Numbered from the stretch's first letter, positions 34,301 through 45,557 are shown. The stretch is 64,000 nt of DNA from Halicephalobus mephisto (GCA_009193035.1 SWDT01000018.1:62001-126000), one strand, 5' to 3'. Translations and numbers: made by a program. The notes: generated from the sequence alone by a model not told the origin.

Positions 34301-35486
34301 AAGATTTTTGAAATAAAAAAATTCATAAATGTTGCTTCAACACAAAGATTCCAGATTTCGATCTAGAACTTTGACCTTTAACTTCAACTTTGAATTCTGT
34401 GCTTCATATTATTAAAATTCGAACTCAAAGTTCGGAATCAAAATTTGAATTTTCCATGTTAAGAAACATCTATGAATTTTTCCATTTCGAAAATCTGTTT
34501 CATCTTAATTGATAGCTGAAACTTAGCTAGATTTTTCTAATTCAAACATGGCTTATAAATTGTGTTTTAACACGAAAAGTCAAAATTTTAGCTTTAAACT
34601 CTGATCCTCAACTTTGACAATACAAAACACTGACTGTCAACTTGAACTTCGAATCTCGACCTCAAATTCCGTCAACTTTGATACTATGAAGCACAATGTT
34701 GTGTTTTATCAAAGTTAAAAGTCAGAGTTTAAAGCTAAAATTAGAATTTTTCGCGCTAACATGCAACTTATGAGTCATGTTTGAATTGGAAAAATCTAGC
34801 TAAGTTTCAAATATCAATTGAGATGAAACAGATTTTCGAAATGGAAAAATTCATAGATGTTTCTTAGCATGGAAAATTCAAATTTTGATTCTGAACTTTG
34901 AGTTCGAATTTTAATAATATGAAGCACAGAATTCAAAGTTGAAGTTAAAGGTCAAAGTTCTAGATCGAAATCTGGAATCTTTGTGTTGAAGCAACATTTA
35001 TGGATTTTTTTACTTCAAAAATCCTACCTAAATTCATGAATTTTGATAATATGAGGCACAGATTGCCTATAATCCATTTTTTCGTGAGATCCTCGAATTT
35101 GAACGATAATTTTCGCATACCATGTGGTTAACTTTTAAGAAAAACATCCTTAATGCTCTCCAAAGATAACATAAGCTACGAAGGTCGACTAACTTTAATA
35201 TACAGTAATCTATTTTACCTTTTGAGTAATTAATTGAGTTTCCTGCTTCTCTAATTTAATAATTCTTTTCCGTCACTAAAATACGACCTTTGTTTTTGAA
35301 AGTTGTGTTTAATTTTCCTTATTTTCTGAATTTAAAAAAAATAGTATTTTTCTCGTTAATTATTATTCTAGATCTCAATGAAGCGAAAATTGTTTATATT
35401 TTTCGAAAAATTAGTATTGTAATTCGGAATGCAAATCGACTCACCCTGCAGAAGAATCCGCATCCGGTGGTTTCTTCTTTTTCCAT
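31354..35486 (-). CDS. Unrecognised protein with faint Hsp70/actin-fold features
   Basis: Three minus-strand exons, 35445-35486, 33223-33343 and 31354-32039, join in phase to about 282 aa: MEKEETTGCGFFCR, then PWWCYARPIDVALVIDLLDL, then the long last exon. Strand-like blocks resemble the phosphate and adenosine elements of the Hsp70/actin ATPase fold: VALVIDLLD, VVFAGDLTQ, NVAVILDRDTYVIGILWKQ, FIIEAAGNRLVLEKFF (in the place of the adenosine-site GSTRIP-like segment), and DNYMKGAVLKAR near the C-terminus, like the end of Hsp70 ATPase domains. The glycines expected for nucleotide phosphates are largely missing, so it may not hydrolyse ATP. This assignment is inference from motif order. The first intron is about 2.1 kb and the second about 1.2 kb; each holds a large inverted repeat. 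Confidence 0.62.
32615..32925. repeat. Imperfect ~140-bp-arm inverted repeat (foldback) in an intron
   Basis: The left arm is about 32621-32755 and the right arm about 32782-32920, with a spacer of about 25 bases. The inner ~47 bases are nearly perfect, including AATATATAGTAACGATGAAT and its complement, and the outer parts pair with scattered mismatches. It lies in the second intron of the minus-strand gene. It is a foldback-type element or MITE; no target duplication could be fixed. Confidence 0.85.
34270..35060. repeat. Large ~345-bp-arm inverted repeat in an intron
   Basis: The left arm (about 34270-34615) and the right arm (about 34705-35055) are reverse complements with high identity, separated by about 90 bases. 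Within the arms, words based on AACTTTGA and AAAGTTGA recur, so the arms also contain short direct and inverted repeats. A transcript through the first intron of the minus-strand gene would fold into a dsRNA hairpin several hundred base pairs long. Confidence 0.9.
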
Positions 35487-36189
35487 GGTACTGTAAGGAG
35501 TTACAGCTCCAACGACGGAATACATTCAATTTCGGAGAAAATTGAAGTATAAAGTTATTGACAATAATATAAAAACGAAGCAATTCGATGTAATGAAAGT
35601 AATTTGTCAAAAAATAAAGTAATTTCGAGTTTTAACGACTTTGAAAAGTTTTTTTTTCAAGTTTTCTCGACGTTAAGATGCAATGAACGAGAAACAGGTG
35701 AAATCTGAAAATTTTCGCACGTAATATTAAACTTTTCATCTATGAAGCATACTGTATCAATTAAAGATTTATAATCACAATTCAAACACGGCCATACATG
35801 CAAGGCGAGATATTCCTTAGATGAGAGAACTCAGTTGTTACATAAGACCACGCCCCTGGGGAATTAGATTTGACATATCCAATTATGGCGAAATTACATG
35901 AAAGGTAACTTGGAAAATTGTTTAATAACAATTTGACTTTGCAGCGGTCTTTTTTGAAACTGAAATCATGCGAAAGTTATGGAAATTAGGGAGTTTGTAA
36001 ACGAAAATTATGGATGAATTAATAAAGACAAAATTCATGGAGTAATAATCAAATAAAATTGATGAATTTAAATTTTTCAATTTTAAATATGAATTACAAG
36101 TTTGAAGACAATTTTAATAAGAGATGAATTGTCACTTTGTCTATTGTTATATCCTGTAGCGATCAGTAATTGTCAATAAAAACTCCGCC
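35487..36189. other. Intergenic/upstream region
   Basis: This is upstream of the Hsp70/actin-like gene. It is A/T-rich. A less A/T-rich stretch at about 35790-35870 could be promoter but carries no motif I can name. Confidence 0.35.
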
Positions 36190-36363
36190 ATGAACGGTCC
36201 CAAGTCCAGCTGCAAAAGGAGGAGGGTTGACTTTCTGCCAAAGGATCACAAAATCAGACAAGAAACCATAGACAAGGATTACAACACAATCCAGCAGAAA
36301 TCCAAAATCAAAAAGCACCTACAACAACGTATTGGTTCAGGGATCAACCCCTTCCACCAATAG
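36190..36363 (+). CDS. Small basic ORF (57 aa)
   Basis: An ATG at 36190 opens a 57-codon frame to TAG at 36361-36363. The protein begins MNGPKSSCKRRRVDFLPKDH, continues with a helical, Lys/Gln-rich middle and ends GSGINPFHQ. The stretch is clearly richer in G+C than its surroundings and uses all codon positions normally, which is the main sign of coding. Three consecutive Arg near the N-terminus could act in nuclear targeting. No splice sites or family were recognised; it may also be a single exon of a larger gene or a fragment of a retroelement. Confidence 0.4.
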   Translation: MNGPKSSCKRRRVDFLPKDHKIRQETIDKDYNTIQQKSKIKKHLQQRIGSGINPFHQ

Positions 36364-37153
36364 CCACCTAAGAAATGAATAATAATAAAAAGAAATTGTC
36401 AATAAGATGGCTCTCACTTCAAACTCTACAACTTTAACTTTTAAAAGATTACAGACCTTGTGTTAGAGGAAAAACAGATTTTTAGAGTCATAATCCTTAG
36501 TTTTTTGAAAAAATTTCTTTGAATTTGATTCAAAGCACTCAAGGAAACTCGAAATCTCAATGAATGTAGTTTCTCAAACATGTTATTCTTCTAATACTAA
36601 TTATAAAAACCACAAAACAATTCCAATGTAAACATGTATGTTTTGATAAAATTCCGCTCATCTTACAATTTAACGCCATGGTTTCCGTTGTCATGATGGT
36701 AATTCTTAATTTATTAAACAATATTCAGTGCTTTATTGCGTAGAAATTAAATAAATCATAATGTGTCGCTTGAAATAACCACAATGTCGAGGACCGGTAA
36801 AATTGAATTACAATGGAAATATACAATGAATATAAAATAAATGTGGGTTGCTTCATGTGTAGAATTAGTAACTTTTGTCAGTAGTTGTAAGTTATATCAT
36901 ATAATCGAACTAAAGACAATTATAAACATATCGAAATTCGTCATCAATATCACAAAGATAACGCTTGATAATTCTCGTTCCAAATTGTTCAACTCATTTA
37001 TCAATTACAGTAAGCCCATTAAATTTATCACAGATATCCCTTACTAGATTCAATACTTATTTTTAATAAATATAATACCAAAAATATCTATAAAATCCCG
37101 TATTGACCCAACGACATTGCCTCTTCGGCGACGAGAAATAAACAACTCATATT
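36364..37153. other. Intergenic stretch
   Basis: No gene is seen between the small basic ORF and the 3' end of the GALNT7-like gene. It is A/T-rich without clear repeats. Confidence 0.4.
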
Positions 37154-39456
37154 TCAATTGGAATAGTGTTCCTTCCAGACCCACTTCTGATATTCATCGT
37201 CTTCATCACACGTTTTTAATTTCGCTTCTCCAGAACCTGGGTCTTCATCCGCAGTAATACAAGTATTTTCATTAATATTCATGATTTGCTTAGTTTCATG
37301 GTTATATTGCCACGGTCCATCAACAGAACCCTTTCTGCAATGACCTGTTCTGAAGTGAATTCCACTAGGAGTGATGCACCATTCTCCTTGAGCAAGTTGA
37401 CCTTTGATATTTATTCTAAGCAACTGGTTACCACCATAGCCATGACAAGGAGTAGCACCTACTGTTCCTGGAATCGGTCGTCCCATTGTATCTAGACATT
37501 TGCCAGTTTTAGGATTCCTTGCTTCTCCCCATACATCATTTTCAGGAAGAAGGGGAAAACTTTCAACAACGTCATAGGCGACTTCTTTCATATACCAGTC
37601 AAACGATTTACATTGAAGTTTCTGTCGAAGAGCCAACTGTTCTGAAATATCTCCAGGTTGTCTCAATCGTGCCTGAGGTTCTCTAATGTAATAGTACTTC
37701 TCATATTCGTCCATCCAAGTTTTCACAACTCTCATCATGTTCTGAAACAACTTAATAATTGCAAATTTACTTCCAAAATCACCAACCGTTGAGATAACTG
37801 GTTTTCCACTCAACTTGCCGAATCCATAGGGCATGTGATTTCTGTAGACGTGTCCGACATGAGAACAAGGAACAAACAAAATACCACCCCCGCACATCCA
37901 GATTTTGAAAGACAGTTCATATTGCTCTCCACCCCAGATTTGAAGTCCAGGATCATAGTACCCGATTTCCTTGAACCATTCTTTGTCGATCGCGAACAAT
38001 CCTCCTGCATGAGTAGGAGACCTGAAAGGCTGACTTGGGTGTTTCCTCGCTAATTTCTCTTTTTTGGAAATTCCAGTTTCTTTGTAAAGCAGTCCCCATT
38101 CGAAAATTCCACGGAAATGAACATCAGCAGCTCCGTAGACTCTTCTGTATTCCCAAGTAGTCATGTCGATGCCATCGATGACAGGAACTGTCATTACTTT
38201 TCTGAAAAATTATTATTGTCTAAAATTAAAAGTAATTTATATAAAATTTCACCTGTTTCTACGAATCGGAGCAAGCAAAGGGATCAACCAGTTCCGGTTG
38301 ACTTCACAATGAGCATCCAAGAAAATGACTACATCACTGGTAGCAGCTATAGCGCCGTTTGTTCTTGTTCGAATGAGTCCTTCTCTTTCTTTGTTCCTGA
38401 TCAACCTCACTTTGCCGTTGAATTGCTCAATATAATTCTCCAGTTTTTCTTTCAGATGTTCTTTTTCGCTGAAATCGTCGACTAGGATGACTTCCTTCAA
38501 GTACCGTGGATCACTTCGGAGCAAAACTGAGTGAACAGTTCTCAACAACGGAGACCATCCTTCATTGTGGAAAGCAATGACAACGGAAGCTGTCGGCAAG
38601 TCTTCTGGATAATGCCAGTACTTGCATTCCTCCATCCGGACATCAGGAAGACTTCTGTTCATAGAGATCATATCAGAGACATAGGTATTGAATCCGAATT
38701 CGTTGAACGCTTTCTTGACTTCTGGAAGAGTTGAGTCTATGTTCACAGGTTTGCCCAATTCACCTGGAAAAATATTCATATATAAAAAGCAAAATTTAAG
38801 TTGTAACAGGGTTCTATATAAAAGTTTATATATGAAAAACAAAATTTTAAGGTCGTAATGGGTCCTAATATATGGGTTTATGTGGAAAACGAAATTCAAC
38901 AATTATAGGAACATTTAAATATGAACTTATATATGAAAAGCAAAATTTTAAGGTCGTAATGGGTCCTAATATATGGGTTTATGTGGAAAATGAAATTTAA
39001 GGTTCATAGTGAAATTCAATTAACAGATCCATATATGGAAAATCGATAAAAACCACTTACCAGGTGTGCCATGGTCAATCTCTTCTGGAGGCTCGAAGTT
39101 GCCCAAGGTGTCCTTCAGAATGACATCTGGGTCCTCAGATCCAGGAAGTTCTCCATTATCGACGTTTCGTCCTACTAGTTGTCGTACTTTGATATCTCTG
39201 ACATGAGCAAAATGTTCTCCTTCTCGTTCCTAAAGACATTCATATATGGATTACTTCTAAAAATCGACAACAAACCTCTGGCGAATCTCCATAAGAAGCA
39301 ATCAAGAAGATCAAGCACAAAATTCCAATAGCAAAAGTGATAAATTGAACTGTCCTGAATTATTTTCAGATAAGATCGGATGGGAATATGTGAAAAAGTC
39401 ACTTACTGATGTCTAAAAAGCCGTTTAAATTCAAAGATTTTCCGTTTTAGGCTCAT
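37154..39456 (-). CDS. gly-7: Polypeptide N-acetylgalactosaminyltransferase, GALNT7/GLY-7 type
   Basis: Five exons, 39407-39456, 39276-39354, 39061-39229, 38253-38763 and 37154-38201, join in phase to about 618 aa. It is a type II Golgi protein: a short basic tail (MSLKRKIFEFKRLFRHQ), a membrane anchor (FITFAIGILCLIFLIAS), a stem, a GT-A catalytic domain and a C-terminal ricin-type lectin domain. Visible catalytic marks are SVVIAFHNEGWSPLLRTVHS, DAH of the Mn-binding DxH motif (FLDAHCEVN), and WGGEQYELSFKIWMCGG with the usual WGGEN changed at one residue to WGGEQ. The lectin part has GNQLLRIN and QKWVW. It transfers GalNAc from UDP-GalNAc to Ser/Thr for mucin-type O-glycosylation. The lectin and linker segments look closest to the GALNT7 group, which prefers already glycosylated peptides. 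Confidence 0.93.
38765..39045. repeat. Intronic direct repeats (~60 bp units)
   Basis: The third intron of the GALNT7-like gene holds several tandem-like copies of a unit containing TTAAGGTCGTAATGGGTCCT and TATGGGTTTATGTGGAAAA. Two copies (about 38850-38895 and 38950-38995) are almost identical. Confidence 0.85.
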
Positions 39457-39701
39457 CGTGGATCAAAAAGGATAACAAATAAAAGGCCTTGTTGGATTTG
39501 ACTGGCTGACGTCGTGGCAAATTTTTCCATTTCTCTCGCCACGAATGCGGACTTGTCTGTCTCTAAAAGTTCAAGTTCAAGGTTATGTTTTTAATTTTTC
39601 ATTTTTCTCACTTATTCTTTCAATTTTTGTAATTTTTGTTAATTTAAAACACTCAAAATACTCAAGTGGATGTTGTATATCGAAATGAATATATCAATAT
39701 A

Positions 39702-40378
39702 CCTTAAGTGATGTCCAAAAAAGTGGTTTTTACTGAATTCAAGATGGATACAGATCCTTCCTTCGTGAAAAATTCATAAACTCTTCCATTTGGAGTTACA
39801 GTGTACTTGACAGTAGCTCTATCATCAAAATTTCCAGCTTCGTATTCGATCGTTTTAATGTTTATTGTATCGAGGGAAAATTGTGGAAGTGACTAAAAAG
39901 TAGGATCAGTTTCATCGACGTGTCCATCAACGTACCTCTTTCGCGTCATCAGGAATTCTTTGAATCACCGACTGCAATAGTTCGGAACTGATGTTTGTTT
40001 CGGATTATTTGAGCAAATACAGAGCCATATTGAGAATATTTACCTTGGAGTGGGTGGATCCGGAAAGAACAGCGGCTATCTTGGAGGAAGTGGAATCTTC
40101 ACTGGAAGTTCTCCTTGAGTCTAGAAAAAACAGATTGATGGTAGTACACTTCTGAAGAATGAATTCAACAGTAAATTAAATATGTCCATCAGCACTAAAG
40201 ATCGGACTGAAAATAATTAAATAAATAAATAATAATAAATATTTAAATAATTAATTAACAATCAAAATTTACTTTAGATACATTTTACTCAACTCTGTGT
40301 TTTTCATTTCTACAGTAATCAGAAAATTAATTTTTCCATCAAGTCTTAGATTTTCGATGTTGTTGGACCAAAAATTTC
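39702..40378 (-). CDS. Unrecognised multi-exon gene model, 5' end unresolved
   Basis: Several minus-strand exon-like stretches join: one ending WSNNIENLRLDGKINFLITV with EMKNTELSKMYLK (about 40265-40378), a short one, a Ser-rich one (RRTSSEDSTSSKIAAVLSG, about 40044-40120), one ending SSELLQSVIQRIPDDAKE (about 39938-40000), and a last exon (about 39702-39895) reading SLPQFSLDTINIKTIEYEAG to a stop after TTFLDIT. Donor and acceptor sites are of good quality for most junctions, but the first exon and start could not be found, so the model is partial. The last exon looks like a small beta-rich domain; no family is recognised. Confidence 0.45.
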
Positions 40379-40532
40379 CATTTTGAAAAATAAAAAAATA
40401 AAAGTTTTTAAATAAAAATAAATTTCCATAATTTATTCAAAAAAATCTATTGATGAAGATAGTTAATGAAACAGTCAATAAGAAACTTAAAAAAATTGAG
40501 TTTTTTTTTTTATCAAAGTTGAGTTTTTTTTT

Positions 40533-41323
40533 TTACCAAAGTTGAGTTTTTTGACTTTGATTTTCATAAAAATCATCGTTATTGATCTTCAGATGCATTT
40601 CTATGGATTCTACTTCAGTACTCAAGGAATTCAGATAACTATTAAATTTCTGTGAATTTAAGTCATTTTTTGGAAGATTGTAGATTCCACGAGGAGTAAA
40701 ACTAAAATTAAATTTACTGTTAATTTTAACAAATTGTAAATTTACCATTTTTTGACAATAATTGTAATAAAAGTAGTAATTGTTACAAAAATGACGAAGA
40801 TTATGATTATTCTGAAATTTCGAAATATTAAAAAAGTTAGTTGAGGTAATTTTTACATGAGCAAAAATGAATTATTTTTCTTTTCAGTTTTTGGATTTTG
40901 AATATTGATTGACTGAAAGTTGGAAATTACGGTATTTGTCGCTTTTTTGGAAATTTCAGTCGATCGGAAAAATATTTCAGTGACCTTAATAGTATTCCTT
41001 GTAGGACTTATTTCATTGGTTTTCGTTGTAGAACCTCTATCACCAATTTTCGTTCTAAGATTATTTTCTGTAACTTTTTCTTCGTCTTCTACAGTAATCT
41101 TAATTCCGATTTCAATTGGTTTTTCTGTGATTAACTTTTTTTGAAGAAAATCGTAATCGACAGATTCAACAAATTTATGATGAGGAATATATTTTTCTTT
41201 TTCGTCAAATTTTGGTGATCTTGTGTCAAAAGTTGGTCCGAACGATCTACGAGATTCAACATGACGAATTAATATTATATGATACAAAGTAAATAATTTA
41301 AAAAATAAAAGTAATGTCGACAT
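40533..41323 (-). CDS. Single-pass type I membrane protein, unrecognised
   Basis: Three exons, 40857-41323, 40746-40811 and 40533-40701, join in phase to about 233 aa. The start gives a signal peptide (MSTLLLFFKLFTLYHIILIR). The extracellular part (about residues 25-155) is polar, rich in Thr, Lys and Glu, without Cys pairs. Exon 2 codes almost exactly for a membrane helix (IIIIFVIFVTITTFITIIV) followed by KK, and exon 3 for a cytoplasmic tail with FTPRGIYNLPKND and an acidic end. The exon-to-domain match supports the model. Function is unknown; a small adhesion or adaptor-like surface protein is possible but unsupported. Confidence 0.6.
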
Positions 41324-42005
41324 GAAAAAGCAGAAAAAACTGATCCGATGCTAATGAAAAACACGGGAAATACAAGGAATAAACTCAAATTCATTCTTTT
41401 TATGAAACACCTGTTTAGCATTATGGTGATTCATTTTGTAAGATGGTCAAAAATATGAACAAATCAATTTAGGATTAATGTTTTTCAAATATGATTGTTC
41501 TTCATTTTTGGGAATGATAACTTAGAAGGAAAAATAGTTAATATAATTGGTTCATTATATTCTATATAGATCGAAATACAAAGATAGATGAAAATATAAC
41601 TTTGAAAATGTGTAAGTTACATAACATTGAGGATGAGACGTAAGAGGAAATATGATTTTTACATCTTTTTCGGTCATTAACTATTCGGTAAATTGATTAT
41701 ATATGTATATTTCTACATATAAAAAAGTAATTTTCGGTTCTGTAACAATTGCGAAATGTAACATAATAGTCACATTTTTCATGAATATTTGAAACTTGTG
41801 ACGAAATAATGACGATTTACATTTGTTACTGTGCCAACAGTTATACTTTTTTGTGTATATATCGTGATTAAAGCAAACTATTCAGAATAACTATTAATAT
41901 TCTAATATTAAACGAAATCACCGCAAAGTTAGTTTTTCCGGGAATAGGAATAGGCATAAAATATCATTGTCAAATTCAGCAAATAATGATTAATATTAAG
42001 ATTAT
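41324..42005. other. Intergenic A/T-rich stretch
   Basis: Nothing is recognisable between the type I membrane protein gene and the small TA-flanked MITE. Confidence 0.4.
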
Positions 42006-42091
42006 TACCGTATTTGCTCTAGTAGTGGTGCATCCTAACAGATCAATTGGAAAATTGTGGCACATGTGTCTCTATTAGAGCAAATACGGTA
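42006..42091. mobile_element. 82-bp MITE with TA target duplication (mariner-like)
   Basis: The element 42008-42089 is flanked by TA on both sides (42006-42007 and 42090-42091). The left end CCGTATTTGCTCTAGTAG and the reverse complement of the right end CCGTATTTGCTCTAATAG match over about 18 bases with one difference, and weaker pairing continues inward. It has no coding capacity. TA duplication is typical of Tc1/mariner mobilisation. It lies about 180 bp upstream of a glycine-zipper gene. Confidence 0.75.
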
Positions 42092-42272
42092 TGTTTTTGC
42101 TCATTTTCGAACACTTTGTCAATGTGTTTTTAATCCATGCAGGTTTAATGTTCTTCTTTGATGCAAACTTCACGTGAATGATAGTGTTATTATCAACTAC
42201 ACTCACTCCTTTCATCAAAGACGAATAAATATAAAAGAACTCCACAATTATTGATATATTTTGACTCCCAAC

Positions 42273-43122
42273 ATGACTGAGAACCACGTTATTGAAGAAA
42301 TTTGTAAATTGTACAAAAATGAGGTTGAAAAAAACATATGTCTACTGAATCATCTTTCCAACTCCGGCATGACAGATGGAGATTTCAAGATGCTAGAATT
42401 ACTTCTGGAATCTTCAAAAGTAAGATTTTATAATCACATAAATGCCAAAAATAAATTTGTAGGATTTCAAGGATTATTGCAATTACATCATCTCCAAGAA
42501 TAAAGAAAAGGAAAATGATCAATTTGCAAGGAATAATTTACAACTTGCGAAGTATATCGACCTCAGTAAAACTGGGGCTGAACTGGCAAAGTGGGCGGAA
42601 GACAACAGAGGAGCCTTAACTGGTGTTGACATTGGAGTAGCGAAGTTCTGGTGCTCTCTACCTCCGGAATCTCAGAAGCAGATTATAGTCTACATCGGTG
42701 AATGGAATGCTCAATATGCATCTATAATGTCTTTTGAGATCGCTGGCTCTTGGCCACTTTTACCAAGTGCCTTCGGATATTTTATTAAGGCCTTTGTGGG
42801 CCTTGACGTAAACTCTCTGTATGGCTTAGCGGTCATTTATCTAGCGTATGGAACTTTCCGTAGTATCTACATATGGTACAAAGGGAAACTAAGTGGAAAA
42901 CGAGTTACGAAGAATATCATCGATGATGGATTAACTCTCGCAGGTGCTTATTTTTGCGGAACAACGTGTGCAACAGTAGGTTCAGAATTCGGTCTAGTTG
43001 GTATAGTCGTAGGAAGCATTGTCGGCGGCATCGCTGGCAGTATGATGGCTGAAACGTTGTCCGATATGTTCACAAGGAAGATTTTCAACTTGCCGAAGAA
43101 TGTATCTCCGAAGATTCCATAA
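42273..43122 (+). CDS. Glycine-zipper membrane protein, copy 1 (J domain lost by frameshift/stop)
   Basis: Two exons, 42273-42419 and 42463-43122, give about 268 aa. An N-terminal helical domain (MTENHVIEEICKLYKNEVEK) is followed by KYIDLSKTGAELAKWAEDNRG, KFWCSLPPESQKQIIVYIGEW, a central helix and a Gly-rich membrane segment (GLVGIVVGSIVGGIAGSMMA) with G-x-x-x-G spacing typical of glycine zippers. The frame stops at 43120-43122. Just downstream (43126 to about 43270) a decayed J-domain tail can still be seen, opening YLGISYD but interrupted by stops. The protein probably inserts in or associates with a membrane; function is unknown. Copies lie at 43753, about 54750 and about 61500. Confidence 0.68.
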
Positions 43123-43125
43123 ATC

Positions 43126-43270
43126 TACCTCGGAATCTCATATGACCAATAACAAAGATATAAAAGATAAAAATCTTCTTTGAATGTCATTCGAACAAGA
43201 GTGGATCAAGGAAAAAATTCAGCAACCTTTAGATATATAAAAGACCGTCATGATAAGATCTATAAACCGT
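43126..43270 (+). pseudogene. J-domain relic after copy 1
   Basis: The stretch opens YLGISYD, a common J-domain start, then meets in-frame TAA twice. Further on, bases align with the HPDKGG region of the other copies, but in another frame where HSNKSGSRKKF stands for HPDKGGSKEEF. The HPD triad is lost, so it would not stimulate Hsp70. Confidence 0.55.
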
Positions 43271-43752
43271 AATACTAATGTTTTCATTTCATCAAATTTG
43301 AAAGTTTGTGTTAATAAAAATTTTTCAAAATTGTCAACAACAAAATTTTATCGATTTGTTACTACCTTTATCAATTTTAAGAACATGATTCACCAGATGT
43401 TTATGTCAATGTCCTAGTTCTTTAATGAACTTTGACTATTCTTAGATAACCAACACTGCTGAAAAACAAAGAAGATTGAGTATTCTTAGATGTCAAATCA
43501 TGTCTTTAACTTTATTAGTTTACAAGTTTTAACAATAATAAAGCAAAAAAAATCGGGATATAAAACTGATTTCAAATAAATATTTTGCGGAAAATACCCT
43601 ACAACTGCAGTAAATTCTATTTCATTATCAATATTGATAAGACCTCAAAATAGGATGAATTGTGCTATCAACTACACTTATTTTTACTTTAAATACTCAC
43701 AAGTTCGTATATTCGAGATTCACGACTGATGATATAGTCATTCTCTGTCAAG
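43271..43752. other. Intergenic between two copies of the glycine-zipper gene
   Basis: This is A/T-rich and includes the presumed promoter of copy 2. No gene is seen. Confidence 0.35.
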
Positions 43753-44768
43753 ATGGAAAACAAAGCAGTTATTCCAAGAATTTGTGAGCTGTACAATGAA
43801 GAAGTAGAAAAAAAGACGCGTTTACTCTATCATCTAGCTCACTCTAGTGGCAAAGAGAACGATCTCGAAATGTTAGGGATTCTTTTGGATTCTCCAAAAG
43901 TAAGTTTTCTTGATTATATGCACTTTTGCAAAGAAATTTACAGGATTTCAAAGATTATTGTGATGAAATATTAAAAAACATTACAGAAGAAGATGACGAA
44001 CAATTTGCACTAAACAATTTGAAGCTGGCAAAATATATCGACCTCAGTAAAACTGGAGCTGACTTAGAAAAGTGGGCAGAAGACAACAGAGGAGTCTTAA
44101 CTGGTGCTGGCATCGGACTGACAAAGTTCTGGTGTTCTTTACCTCCGGAATCTCAGAAGCAGATTATAGTCTACATCGGTGAATGGAGTGCTCAATATGC
44201 ATCCATAATACCTCATGTATTCCTAATTCCTGGTCACTTTTGCCCAGGGCCTTTGGACCTCTTAGTGATGCTCTTGTAGGTCTTGGAAGACGCGCTACCT
44301 ATGGATTAACAGCTATTTATCTGACAATGAAGCTCTTCGTAATATTTATAAGTGGTATAAAGGAGAAATAAGCGGGAAAAGAGTTGCAAAGAGTATTGTC
44401 GACACAACAATAGCTGTCGCAGGTGGGTTCGCTGGTGCAAGTGCCGGCATAGCAGTAGGTGCGATGATCGGACCAGTTGGTGCAGTTGTTGGAGGAATTG
44501 CCGGTGGAATCACTGGCAGTATAACAGCTGAAATACTATCTGGTATACTCACGACAGAAATCTTTTCCTTACCAAAAGAAGTGGCAGTAGAGAATGCATA
44601 CGGTACCTAAGAGTTCATCATAAAGCCGATGTGAGTGTCATCAACTCCGCTTACAAAAACCTTTGCCTTATGCATCATCCGACAAGAGGTGGATCAAAGG
44701 AAGAGTTCTTCAAGCTCCAATCTCATATGGCAATCATCAAGGTCCATCGAGGTGAAATTTATGAGTAA
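43753..44768 (+). pseudogene. Glycine-zipper/J-domain gene, copy 2 (frameshifted)
   Basis: Exon 1 is 43753-43899 and exon 2 begins at 43944, exactly as in copy 1. The first part is intact (MENKAVIPRICELYNEEVEK, KYIDLSKTGADLEKWAEDN, KFWCSLPPESQKQIIVYIGEW). Compared with copy 1 the frame then changes twice (near 44210-44235 and 44320-44330) before the Gly-zipper (AGGFAGASAGIAVGAMIGPV) is reached, and once more before a C-terminal J domain (44604-44768: YLRVHHKADVSVINSAYKNL, then MHHPTRGGSKEEF). The HPD triad reads HPT because of a small shift. Either three real indels or unmodelled introns/assembly errors explain this; pseudogene is the simplest reading. Confidence 0.6.
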
Positions 44769-45557
44769 AAGTACTAGTGTTTTATACTTCATTCCATTTA
44801 ATCATATTTAACAATAATATATATTTAAATTATCAACAACTAAATCTCATTTATTCGATGGTATTTTTATCATTTTTAAAGATGAAATTCGTGCAACGCT
44901 CGAATGACTTAATCGTTTTATTATCTTTAACTGTTTCGAAATATTCAGTTTGCACGTTTTTAGGTATGAAATCGCCCAAACTCCTCCTCTTATTCTTAGT
45001 AAAAGATCTTTTGAAAGGTCGAATGATAGTATAAAATAAAATTCGAAATAAAATATATAAAAATTGACATATTTGTTGATTGCCACTTTATATTTAAAAT
45101 TTGAACTTTACATCCATTGACAAAATAATACATTGAAATTGTTTAATTGAAGAAATGGGGAACAGCTACAAAAGTTGATTTTCATACAAGAAACATTTTG
45201 CCTACTTTAATGAACAACGAATCTTAATATAATTTTTGTTTAGTGATGGTTGGACCTTACTAAGACCCTAAATCAAGAAACAGATATCCCATGTTTAGCA
45301 TAAAATGTTTAGACTTATTCTCTCCGGGTTCAACTTTAATTGCTCCACCTTCCACAAATTTGAAAGTTATTTGTATTTCGACATAAAAGGTTTTCCAAAT
45401 TCCACTGAGTTTTGTCGAAACTAATTTTCGAATGGTGGTAATCATTGTTATGAAGAGTGGGAAGAAAGACATTTTCGAAATAACAATACCGAATTTCATC
45501 AATGGAAAACGAAATATTTTATAAATATTCATAAAACAATAATGAACCGCCTCCCAC
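44769..45557. other. Intergenic, 3' flank of copy 2
   Basis: The first ~120 bases after copy 2 are shared with copy 3's 3' flank (55694-55815), which shows the duplication includes the 3' untranslated region. A 101-codon minus-strand frame (45260-45565) overlaps the tRNA promoter region and is not accepted as a gene. Confidence 0.45.
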
